Source: Thermoplasmata archaeon
GTDB taxonomy: Archaea; Thermoplasmatota; Thermoplasmata; Thermoplasmatales; Thermoplasmataceae
Direction: 5' to 3'
DNA length: 5,775 bases
Assembly (NCBI GenBank): GCA_021790415.1
Contig: JAJYDZ010000133.1
Location: 1-5,775, forward strand
Shown here piece after piece: positions 1 through 5,775 of this stretch. The translations under genes and the position numbers were made by a program. How positions within the stretch are numbered: the stretch's first letter is position 1; every line of letters starts with the position of its first letter. The notes beneath the pieces are model-generated. The model saw only the letters and a program-made list of their open reading frames with translations, was not told the origin of the DNA and did not search any database.

Positions 1-2
1 GG

Positions 3-422
3 AATTTAAAACAGGGGCCCGCAATAAAGATTTATGACGGTCCATTTTACAAAATTTTACGCAAAAATTTTACAGAAAATCTTGATGTTTTAATTCTCTC
101 AGCCAAATATGGGTTAATTGAATACACCAAAATTATATCTCCATACGACACTAAAATGACATTCAAATTGGCAAAAGAGATCAGAGTTGAATCAACATCT
201 AATCTACTGAAATTACTAAAACAGAATACTTATTCCGAAATTTTTGTAGAACTTGGAAAAATCTATAAAGATGGGATCGACTTTGAATCTCTGAAGCAGG
301 AAGGGCTAAATTTCAAATTTGATGATGGCACTATAGGAAAAAGACTACACAATTTGAAGATATGGCTTTGTTCGGTAAAAAATGAAAGAAATCCACCAAT
401 AAACAAAAAGGATATTAACTGA
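3..422 (+). CDS. DUF6884 / YaaA-like protein, 5'-truncated by window edge
   Basis: The frame is open from the first bases of the window, so the true start lies upstream; 139 residues are visible. The ATG at 156 is internal, because the most conserved part of the family precedes it. The stretch PAIKIYDGPFYKILRK, then LILSAKYGLI (about nt 90-119), then ISPYDTKM (nt 135-158) follows the pattern 'PA-x-x-[LI]Y-x-G ... LSAKYGL ... PYD' that I associate with DUF6884 and that resembles the YaaA (DUF328) signature. The C-terminal GTIGKRLHNLKIWL is a plausible closing helix. No catalytic role is established for the family that I can state with confidence. The gene ends 30 bases before the dpdA-like gene in the same direction, so the two are probably co-transcribed and the product may assist the transglycosylase; that is inference. 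Family call moderately sure, function unknown. Confidence 0.72.
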   Translation, partial: NLKQGPAIKIYDGPFYKILRKNFTENLDVLILSAKYGLIEYTKIISPYDTKMTFKLAKEIRVESTSNLLKLLKQNTYSEIFVELGKIYKDGIDFESLKQEGLNFKFDDGTIGKRLHNLKIWLCSVKNERNPPINKKDIN

Positions 423-439
423 AATTTATTTCAGCTCTT

Positions 440-446
440 GAAGTGA
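440..446 (+). promoter_or_regulatory. Weak ribosome binding site (GAAGTGA) supporting a TTG start
   Basis: GAAGTGA lies 6 bases before the TTG at 453. In-frame stops at 420-422 and 444-446 close the frame upstream, so the only choices are TTG 453 or ATG 465. This purine-rich stretch is well spaced for TTG 453, and that start keeps the N-terminal MKFFMPNWEDR. The match to Shine-Dalgarno is partial and includes the stop codon TGA of 444-446. Confidence 0.4.
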
Positions 447-452
447 ATAAAA

Positions 453-1712
453 TTGAAGTTTTTTATGCCAAACTGGGAGGACAGGGTCGATCCGCAATTC
501 GATTTCACAAAAGATTCTTATTCAGTTTCTCATGAAATAAGCCCCTATGAAAATGATTATTATGCACACCAGATCTACAAAAAAATGCAACCATATGATG
601 GCATACTCTTTAGCTTAAGCAATGTTCAAACTAAATTAAAGATAAAATATGATCAGAATAACCAGCCTATGATCAGAAACAAGGCAAATATCCGGGATTA
701 TTTGAAAATACCGAAATACTCAAGACTAAAAGTAATGGGAGACTGTGGAGCATACAGTTATGTTGCCTATCATGACCCGCCACCTTTTTATTCGGTAACT
801 CATGTGGCAGAGCTATATCACGAATTTAAATTTGATTTTGGAGTAAGTCCGGATCACATTGCTGCGGGTTTCATCCGTTTTAAAGAGAAGGGAAAGAAGA
901 AATATGTAAAGTTATCAACAAAAGAGCAAGAAAGAAGAAGAAAGTTGACTGTACAAAACTCCGAGGAGTTCATAAATTTAGTAAAGGAGAAACATTATTC
1001 TTTTAAGGTAATTGGGGCTGCCCAAGGTTATAGCACGAAGTCCTATATTGAGAGTGTTAAGTCATTGATATCTCAAGGTTATGAATATATAGCTCTTGGT
1101 GGTTTAGTTCAATATAATAACGCCGAATTGTTAAAGATTCTTCAAAAAGTCGCACCATACACGGAAGGTAAAAACTTGCATCTTTTTGGCGTTATGCGCT
1201 CAGGGCACATTGCAAACTTTGAAAAATTGGGAGTTACCAGTTTTGATAGTGCATCATATTTCAGAAAGGCATGGTTAAGGTCTGGGCAGAATTATCTAGC
1301 CCAAGATGGGGTTTGGTACTCTGCCATACGAGTACCGTTCTCATGGAATAAAAATCTGCTTAAAAATGCAAATGATTCAAATATTTCTCTTCAGGATTTA
1401 GAAAATTTGGAAACACAGGCATATGATTCTTTATTAAGATACTCTGATGAAAAACTTAGCATTGATACTGTTCTATCCTCGGTAATTAAATATGATAAAT
1501 TATTAATGAGGAATTCTGAAAATATAGAAAATATAAAAATAAAGTACAGGAAAACTCTAGAAAAAAAACCATGGGAAGATTGCGAATGTGAAATATGCCA
1601 GGAACATGGAATCGAAGTAATGATCTTTCGAGGCACAAACCGGAATAAGAGGCGTGGTTACCACAACACTTGGATTTTCAGAAATAAGATGATGAATTCA
1701 TCACATTTTTAG
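453..1712 (+). CDS. dpdA: DpdA-type guanine transglycosylase (7-deazaguanine insertion into DNA)
   Basis: This 419-residue protein is a tRNA-guanine transglycosylase (TGT) fold enzyme of the DpdA type. Characterised DpdA proteins swap guanine in DNA for preQ0 or a related 7-deazaguanine. Seen here: GDCGAYSY with D97 (the general-base Asp of TGT, normally in DSGGFQ), FDFGVSPDH (127-135), AAQGYS (189-194), the base-pocket run IALGGLVQ (213-220), and GVTSFDSASYFRKAW (260-274), where D265 matches the nucleophile Asp of the TGT 'MFD' motif. A zinc site C377-x-C379-x2-C382 with H404 closes the barrel. It lacks the CVLPTR sequence of bacterial tRNA TGT after the nucleophile and has no PUA domain as in archaeal TGT, which argues against a tRNA enzyme. 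The start is TTG (or ATG 465, four residues later). It follows the DUF6884-like gene by 30 bases. Substrate (DNA rather than tRNA) and DpdA subfamily are inferred from motif style. Confidence 0.85.
   Translation: MKFFMPNWEDRVDPQFDFTKDSYSVSHEISPYENDYYAHQIYKKMQPYDGILFSLSNVQTKLKIKYDQNNQPMIRNKANIRDYLKIPKYSRLKVMGDCGAYSYVAYHDPPPFYSVTHVAELYHEFKFDFGVSPDHIAAGFIRFKEKGKKKYVKLSTKEQERRRKLTVQNSEEFINLVKEKHYSFKVIGAAQGYSTKSYIESVKSLISQGYEYIALGGLVQYNNAELLKILQKVAPYTEGKNLHLFGVMRSGHIANFEKLGVTSFDSASYFRKAWLRSGQNYLAQDGVWYSAIRVPFSWNKNLLKNANDSNISLQDLENLETQAYDSLLRYSDEKLSIDTVLSSVIKYDKLLMRNSENIENIKIKYRKTLEKKPWEDCECEICQEHGIEVMIFRGTNRNKRRGYHNTWIFRNKMMNSSHF
1690..1710 (+). terminator. Possible weak terminator over the dpdA stop codon
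   Basis: A perfect 14-base palindrome, TGATGAATTCATCA (1690-1703), can fold as a 5-bp stem with an AATT loop. It is followed by CA and then five T residues (1706-1710) running into the TAG stop. The stem is short and has only two G-C pairs, so termination would be inefficient, and the palindrome may be chance within codons. Confidence 0.22.
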
Positions 1713-1829
1713 TCATTATTTACGAATTCAAATACAAATAATTGTTAAGAACCTTAAAATGTAGATTTTACGAAGTTTTGTTTAATGTTCGAAAATACTA
1801 AAATAGTTGGAGATCATTAATTAAAGTGT

Positions 1830-2414
1830 ATGTCAAAAATATGCTATTTTGATTTAGAAACAAAATACACATTTGCAGAAATAGAGAAAAGTTGGGACAG
1901 TCTTTCATACAGCCAAAAAGAAGCAATCAGGGGTGAAATAATTCCAAAGATGGGAATGGCCACAAGTTGCGTAATCTCAGAAGACAAACCGAAGGAAGCG
2001 ATATTTTTTGATGAGGGAGATGAGGAGCAGTTGATATCAACTTTAGATAGTTTTGATACTATAATAGGTCATAATTTGTTGCACTTTGACTATTTTGTTT
2101 TAAGTCCATACTACAAACATGATATCATCAATTATTTTGAGAAGAAAACTATAGACACTTTAGATTATCTACATAAACGCACTAGAAAATTTATTAAATT
2201 AGATGATCTAGCAAAAAACAATCTTAATTTAGAAAAAATTATGAATCCAATTGATGCACCTAGAATGTGGCGTGAAGGATATAAAGAAGAAGTGAGAAAG
2301 TACTGTAGATCTGATGTGGAATTGGTTAGAGAAATTTACTTGATTGGAATTAGGAAAAAGAGTCTTCTTTACACAGATAAGGGGTTTCTAAGGGAAGTAC
2401 GTGTAGAGTGGTAA
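1830..2414 (+). CDS. DEDDy 3'-5' exonuclease-like protein, RNase H fold (PolB exo2 / RNase_H_2 type)
   Basis: This 194-residue protein has the three exonuclease motifs of the DnaQ-like DEDD superfamily. Exo I is YFDLET with D8 and E10; Exo II is IIGHNLLHFDYFVL with D87; Exo III is YCRSD with Y158 and D162, the Y-x3-D spacing that defines the DEDDy subgroup. All four metal-binding acids and the tyrosine are present, so it should be active on a 3' end of DNA or RNA. The closing part (KKSLLYTDKGFLREVRVEW) resembles the tail of stand-alone proteins of this type, which also occur as domains attached to helicases. Nothing else is fused here. A stop at 1818-1820 closes the frame upstream, and ATG 1830 is the first start. 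GGAG at 1809-1812 is too distant (17 bases) to be a normal binding site; AAAGTG (1823-1828) is nearer but poor. The 117-base gap from dpdA leaves room for its own promoter. Biological role unknown. Confidence 0.82.
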   Translation: MSKICYFDLETKYTFAEIEKSWDSLSYSQKEAIRGEIIPKMGMATSCVISEDKPKEAIFFDEGDEEQLISTLDSFDTIIGHNLLHFDYFVLSPYYKHDIINYFEKKTIDTLDYLHKRTRKFIKLDDLAKNNLNLEKIMNPIDAPRMWREGYKEEVRKYCRSDVELVREIYLIGIRKKSLLYTDKGFLREVRVEW

Positions 2415-2527
2415 TTTAGCATCTATAGTCTTTTGAATGCGATGTCAGGCTCAAGCATAAGTTCATACAGGCAAAAAATCCATTAATCAACGGAACAGGA
2501 CAGATAGTAATGAGATCATTTCATTTT
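2415..2527. other. Convergent intergenic gap
   Basis: This 113-base gap separates the stops of the + strand exonuclease gene and the - strand res gene. I see no small gene and no strong bidirectional terminator. The nearest thing is AATGA-GA-TCATT (2509-2520) before a run of six T residues (2524-2529). Its 2-base loop is too tight for a convincing hairpin; using the second TCATT copy (2521-2525) gives a 5-bp, mostly A-T stem. Confidence 0.6.
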
Positions 2528-4759
2528 TTACCTCGTATTTAATACACTATCAAAATTTTTCCATTGTGATAGATCATTGAGATTATCAGAATAAATTTTT
2601 GAATTATTAATCTTCCATACAGTGCTTCCCTCTGTTTTAGGAGTAACTATCCCGCCAATGAGGTTTTTTCCTTTCATGTTCTCCTCTTCAATATACTTCT
2701 GAAGAGCCTCTGCCTTGGCCTTTGCATATTCGTCAGAAGCAGTTATCCCCTTTTTTGTGTCGAACAATCCAATCCGCCCGTCTTTAAATTGTACGATAAA
2801 ATCCACATAGAATGAGGCTTTAAAACCATCTTTTTTAGTATACCCAATTGAGAAATACTTTGGTTCATCCTCTCTATTTTTGAACCACCATTCCACATTT
2901 TCATTTTTATCTAACAACTTTATAAATTTTTTCTCAGGGTCGCTAGAGTTAATATATAAGTAAAAAGGTTCCATAACAGACCTTACGGACTTAAACGGAG
3001 AATACTTATCATTATAGGTAATAATATTAGGAATTTCCCAGCAGTCATTCTCAAGGAACACACTCTCGCTTTTAAGCGACTCAATAACAGATAGTTTATA
3101 TCGTTCTTTGCTCAATTGTAAAGTTTCCTCAAATAAGTTTATGTTATTCTTTCCAAGGACAATTTTCTGAGCTTCTTCGGAGTATTTACTAATTTTAGAA
3201 TTATCTTTTAAAAATGTGTAAATTGCAGTCTTGATTCTGTCACTAGAATCTACCATTGCATAAGGGCTTGCGTTTTTTTGTACGAACATATCAAATTTTT
3301 CAGAAAGTTCTCTTGGACTGGATGGCACTGGGATTTGCCCTTTAAATTTAATTTCACCTATCTTATCAACTTCAGTTATTGTTCCATCGGCAATCAGTAG
3401 ATCCGTGATGGTGTCTGGATGTAAATTCAGCTTTTTTCCGATATTAAGCTCTTTTGCGACTTTCTGAAATATATTTACGAAATTACCACTAAGTCTTGTT
3501 CTTTCTCGTTGTCTTCTAAGATAAACGGACCTTAGACATATGTTCTGGTATTTTGGGTTTCTGGTTGATTCCAGAACCGTGAAATAGTCCTTGGCTTCGC
3601 CATTATCTATGATAACCTCATTGACATTTGTGAATACATACGCTCGATTCAGTTCTTCATTATCATAATAGCGGAATTCAGGCATCCTCATAATTCGACC
3701 CACAGTCTGTATTGTGAAGGTTAAGCTCTTTATCTCCCTAAAGATTACAAGAATAGAAGCTCTTGGACAATCCCAACCAAGTGCTATCGCCTGTTTGAAT
3801 ATCAATGCCTTTACTTCGCTGTCATTCTTCTCAATGTTGGCAAGATTGTCTGATTTATTTTCTGATAACCATATTGCCAGAGTATTGTTTGAGACATTTA
3901 TTCCAAATTTGGAATCTAGATACCTCACTATTTCCTCTCTCTTAATGTCAACATCGCCACTCTTATTTTCTGGCAACTGTATTAGGAGAAGAGGATTTAT
4001 ATTTGTATCCTCATGTTTATATAATTCGGCCAACTCTCCTCTCTTTTTAACTGCCTGTTCTAGGACAACTTCATCTGAAGTTTGTTTGTTTACCATCAGA
4101 GAGAGAAATTCCGGATTTACAGAAACCTCTCTCTTGATCATCTCCTCGGTTATAACATCGCTAAGCTTGACCTCGACACGCCCTACCTGAACATCAACAT
4201 TGTAAGCCTTGTTAATTGGAGTTGCTGATACTTCCACTGTTATGTCTGGCGAAATTATGCTTATAAGTTCCTTTGACCGCTCGGCGTTTGCCGTATGGTG
4301 GCTCTCGTCAATTACCAAAAGTATTTTTCTTCCCTCCTCCTTAGTGTTGGTTATTACGTTGTTAAGATTGTTGTCAAATTCATTTTCACGGATTATTATG
4401 TTGTTATTCTTCCTATTTATACTCTCCCAGTTTATGAACAGAATCTCATTTTGCTCTATCTTTCTATCAGTAAGGTATGAGAAGTAACTGCATTTTATAA
4501 GGCGCAGATCTTCAAAATATCTTTCCAGTTTTTCTTTACTCTGTTCATGTAGCATTCTCACGGAGATCCAAACAATAGAGATGTTAAATTTTTGGAGAGA
4601 GGCAATTTTTTTTAGTAATTCAGACAACATGAGGGTTTTCCCAGAACCTGTGGGTGATTTAAACGTAATTACAGCTTTTTCTGAGTTATTAAGGAAGTCA
4701 GAGACCTTCTCGGTTAATTCTCTTATGGCCTTAATCTGGTAAGTTTTGAGTTCCATCAT
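2528..4759 (-). CDS. res: Type III restriction enzyme, Res subunit (SF2 translocase + PD-(D/E)XK nuclease)
   Basis: Res cleaves DNA as part of a type III complex with Mod, using ATP hydrolysis to communicate between two unmethylated sites. The 743 residues begin directly with the helicase core: motif I SPTGSGKT (35-42, K41), motif II DESH (151-154) in place of DEAH/DEAD, motif III SAT (178-180), the family block ALIFKQAIALGWDCPRA (318-334), and motif VI QTVGRIMRMP (351-360). The C-terminal nuclease shows E609 (SDPEKKF), D653 (YVDFIVQF) and D667-T-K669 (LFDTKKG), a complete PD-(D/E)XK pattern. It is shorter than classical Res proteins such as EcoP15I (about 970 residues), with little sequence before motif I, yet no key motif is missing. 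The first ATG of a tandem ATGATG overlaps the mod stop, and AGGAGG lies 8 bases upstream. It is co-expressed with mod. Confidence 0.93.
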   Translation of the reverse strand: MMELKTYQIKAIRELTEKVSDFLNNSEKAVITFKSPTGSGKTLMLSELLKKIASLQKFNISIVWISVRMLHEQSKEKLERYFEDLRLIKCSYFSYLTDRKIEQNEILFINWESINRKNNNIIIRENEFDNNLNNVITNTKEEGRKILLVIDESHHTANAERSKELISIISPDITVEVSATPINKAYNVDVQVGRVEVKLSDVITEEMIKREVSVNPEFLSLMVNKQTSDEVVLEQAVKKRGELAELYKHEDTNINPLLLIQLPENKSGDVDIKREEIVRYLDSKFGINVSNNTLAIWLSENKSDNLANIEKNDSEVKALIFKQAIALGWDCPRASILVIFREIKSLTFTIQTVGRIMRMPEFRYYDNEELNRAYVFTNVNEVIIDNGEAKDYFTVLESTRNPKYQNICLRSVYLRRQRERTRLSGNFVNIFQKVAKELNIGKKLNLHPDTITDLLIADGTITEVDKIGEIKFKGQIPVPSSPRELSEKFDMFVQKNASPYAMVDSSDRIKTAIYTFLKDNSKISKYSEEAQKIVLGKNNINLFEETLQLSKERYKLSVIESLKSESVFLENDCWEIPNIITYNDKYSPFKSVRSVMEPFYLYINSSDPEKKFIKLLDKNENVEWWFKNREDEPKYFSIGYTKKDGFKASFYVDFIVQFKDGRIGLFDTKKGITASDEYAKAKAEALQKYIEEENMKGKNLIGGIVTPKTEGSTVWKINNSKIYSDNLNDLSQWKNFDSVLNTR
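4756..4759 (-). other. ATGA overlap of mod stop and res start
   Basis: On the - strand, ATGA joins the res start ATG (4759-4757) to the mod stop TGA (4758-4756). This gives a 4-base overlap that implies translational coupling and fixes the two genes as one operon. A second in-frame ATG follows immediately (4756-4754), so res may begin at either Met. Confidence 0.9.
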
Positions 4760-5775
4760 CTGAACAACCTCCTGTAAACATTTAGTATTGAAGCAGGAAT
4801 TGGCCTAATTTCAATAATGCCAGCAATATCAGTAAATTCCTCCTCTTTGTTTGAGTCATCTAGAGAAAAAATGTAAATAACTGTTTTTTTGTTCAAATCT
4901 TTTAGTACGGTTTTACAGCCATTGATCCCGTCATCATCGTAAATTATGCTAAGCAACTTGTCATTTTCACCGCTATATACCCTGAAATCTTTATTCTCGA
5001 ATTCTAGGTTAAAACAGTTTTCCTTTAGGCAAAGCATTTCGGTAGAACGATCTACGAGTTCCTTTTTATTTGTATCTGTCTCAGTTGCATCCACGAAATC
5101 TGTACGGTAATATTTCAAGGAAAATGAATTCCTAAATCTTGGCGAGTTAAATTTCCCTTTGTAATTTTCCATTACCTTCGACAGTCTTGGATAGCATACG
5201 TCAGTGCAGATGCTGTTCTCATTATTCGTACATAACACGAACCTCCGCTCCCCTCCATCTTCTTCGTTTAATTCTACAACCGCTTGACCAGTTGTACCGG
5301 ACCCAGCAAAAAAATCTAGTATTATTGAGGATTTTTTGCTAGTAATTCCTATAAAGTGCTTAATTAGTTTAACAGGTTTTGGATAATCAAATAATCTGCT
5401 TTCTTTTCCGAATATTTTTTCAAGGTCCTTCTTACTTTCCGATGTTAATGTAAAATCTATTATAGAACGAGGGACCAGACCCATCTTATTAGATAAAAAC
5501 CTCTTTCTTTTAGGCATTGCATTACCATCTTTTCCAAACCATACCAAATTATTTTTAATTAAACTCTCCATGTTATCACGCGTATATGACCACCTTCTCA
5601 ACCATTTTTTCTGAGTTGATGGAGAGACTATTTCATAAAACCTAGAGTTATCAGTATCTGAAGATGGTGCAGTAAGATCAGTAGGGGCCCATAAACCACG
5701 AGGGTCGTTGTCAGGATTTTTATACTCTTTCTTTTGTTCTTCCGTCAACGGTTGATAAAAATGATCAAGGTTTGA
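4756..5775 (-). CDS. mod: Type III DNA methyltransferase, Mod subunit, C-terminal part (5' end outside window)
   Basis: Mod methylates an amino group (usually N6 of adenine) at the type III recognition site and gives the complex its specificity. The 339 visible residues form the C-terminal part of a beta-class enzyme, in which the catalytic DPPY motif precedes the target-recognition region and the SAM-binding motifs come last. The frame is open to the window edge (...FYQPLTEEQKKEYKNP), so the TTG at 5748 is an internal Leu codon, not a start; the DPPY motif must lie beyond 5775. Visible are NPDNDPRGLW (about 5718-5689), a motif X-like LFDYPKPVKLIKHF (about 5391-5350), and motif I DFFAGSGTTGQAV (5316-5278), the SAM-binding loop. 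The C-terminus ends RPIPASILNVYRRLF, the usual close of type III Mod proteins. It overlaps res by 4 bases. The window cannot show whether the missing part is intact. Confidence 0.93.
   Translation of the reverse strand, partial: SNLDHFYQPLTEEQKKEYKNPDNDPRGLWAPTDLTAPSSDTDNSRFYEIVSPSTQKKWLRRWSYTRDNMESLIKNNLVWFGKDGNAMPKRKRFLSNKMGLVPRSIIDFTLTSESKKDLEKIFGKESRLFDYPKPVKLIKHFIGITSKKSSIILDFFAGSGTTGQAVVELNEEDGGERRFVLCTNNENSICTDVCYPRLSKVMENYKGKFNSPRFRNSFSLKYYRTDFVDATETDTNKKELVDRSTEMLCLKENCFNLEFENKDFRVYSGENDKLLSIIYDDDGINGCKTVLKDLNKKTVIYIFSLDDSNKEEEFTDIAGIIEIRPIPASILNVYRRLFR
4768..4773 (-). promoter_or_regulatory. Strong Shine-Dalgarno (AGGAGG) for res
   Basis: CCTCCT on the + strand reads AGGAGG on the - strand. 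It sits 8 bases before the first res ATG, inside the last codons of mod. This is the clearest ribosome binding site in the window and supports leader-type initiation for this operon. Confidence 0.85.

Noticed and set aside
156..422. ATG at 156 as the start of the first gene
   Set aside because: The frame is open back to position 3, and the conserved PA-x-x-[LI]Y and LSAKYGL segments lie before this ATG, so it is an internal Met.
1391..1636. 81-codon reading frame on the - strand within dpdA
   Set aside because: It lies opposite the zinc-site end of a confident gene and its translation has no recognisable motif; a shadow.
453..1712. Ordinary queuosine or archaeosine tRNA-guanine transglycosylase
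   Set aside because: No CVLPTR after the nucleophile as in bacterial TGT, no PUA domain as in archaeal TGT, and the context is a defence island rather than tRNA-modification genes.
1715..1742. Inverted repeat ATTATTT (1715-1721) / AAATAAT (1736-1742) as a terminator
   Set aside because: The stem is seven A-T pairs only, with a 14-base loop and no T-run after it; expected by chance in AT-rich DNA.
1777..1804. Promoter-like TTTTGT (1777-1782) and TAAAAT (1799-1804), spacer 16, before the exonuclease gene
   Set aside because: The -35 match is poor and such hexamers are frequent in AT-rich gaps; with the domain of life uncertain, a sigma-70 call is not supportable.
2509..2529. AATGA/TCATT hairpin plus T6 as a terminator between the convergent genes
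   Set aside because: The first pairing has a 2-base loop and the alternative is a 5-bp mostly A-T stem; too weak to call.
3714..4487. Reading frames on the + strand opposite res (3714-4190, 4209-4487, 4295-4480)
   Set aside because: All are antisense to the conserved helicase core of res and carry no recognisable domain; the Ser/Leu-rich composition is typical of antisense frames.
4756..5748. TTG at 5748 as the start of mod
   Set aside because: The frame stays open to the window edge and the upstream residues fit the family; a Mod starting here would lack the DPPY motif. The codon is an internal Leu.

Overview
The window is AT-rich and reads as a defence or accessory island. It holds two gene blocks that converge on a short gap at about 2415-2527. 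Arginine is mostly AGA/AGG, ATA is common for isoleucine, and at least one start (453) is TTG. This fits a low-GC bacterium or an archaeon, and I cannot decide between them. The strong AGGAGG ribosome binding site before the restriction gene shows Shine-Dalgarno initiation. There are no rRNA or tRNA genes, CRISPR repeats, transposases or integrases.

Left block, + strand. The window opens inside a gene for a small DUF6884/YaaA-like protein (3-422). Thirty bases later comes a complete gene for a DpdA-type guanine transglycosylase (453-1712). DpdA enzymes are the TGT-fold relatives that exchange guanine in DNA for a 7-deazaguanine base. The two catalytic aspartates and the CxCxxC...H zinc site can all be read in the translation. 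After a 117-base gap lies a stand-alone DEDDy 3'-5' exonuclease-like protein of the RNase H fold (1830-2414).

Right block, - strand. A type III restriction-modification pair is read from the right edge leftward. The mod (DNA methyltransferase) gene is cut by the window edge, so its DPPY motif lies outside. Its stop overlaps the start of the res gene in an ATGA. Res has the SF2 translocase motifs followed by a PD-(D/E)XK nuclease domain, and at 743 residues it is compact for the family.

Taken together, the window pairs a probable 7-deazaguanine base-exchange module with a conventional methylation-based type III system. The type III system is well understood by family. The DUF6884 + DpdA + DEDDy exonuclease trio is the part worth pursuing. 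No preQ0 synthesis genes, dpdB, dpdC or dpdD-K restriction genes are visible, so it is either the edge of a larger dpd cluster or a reduced or different system. That functional link is inference.
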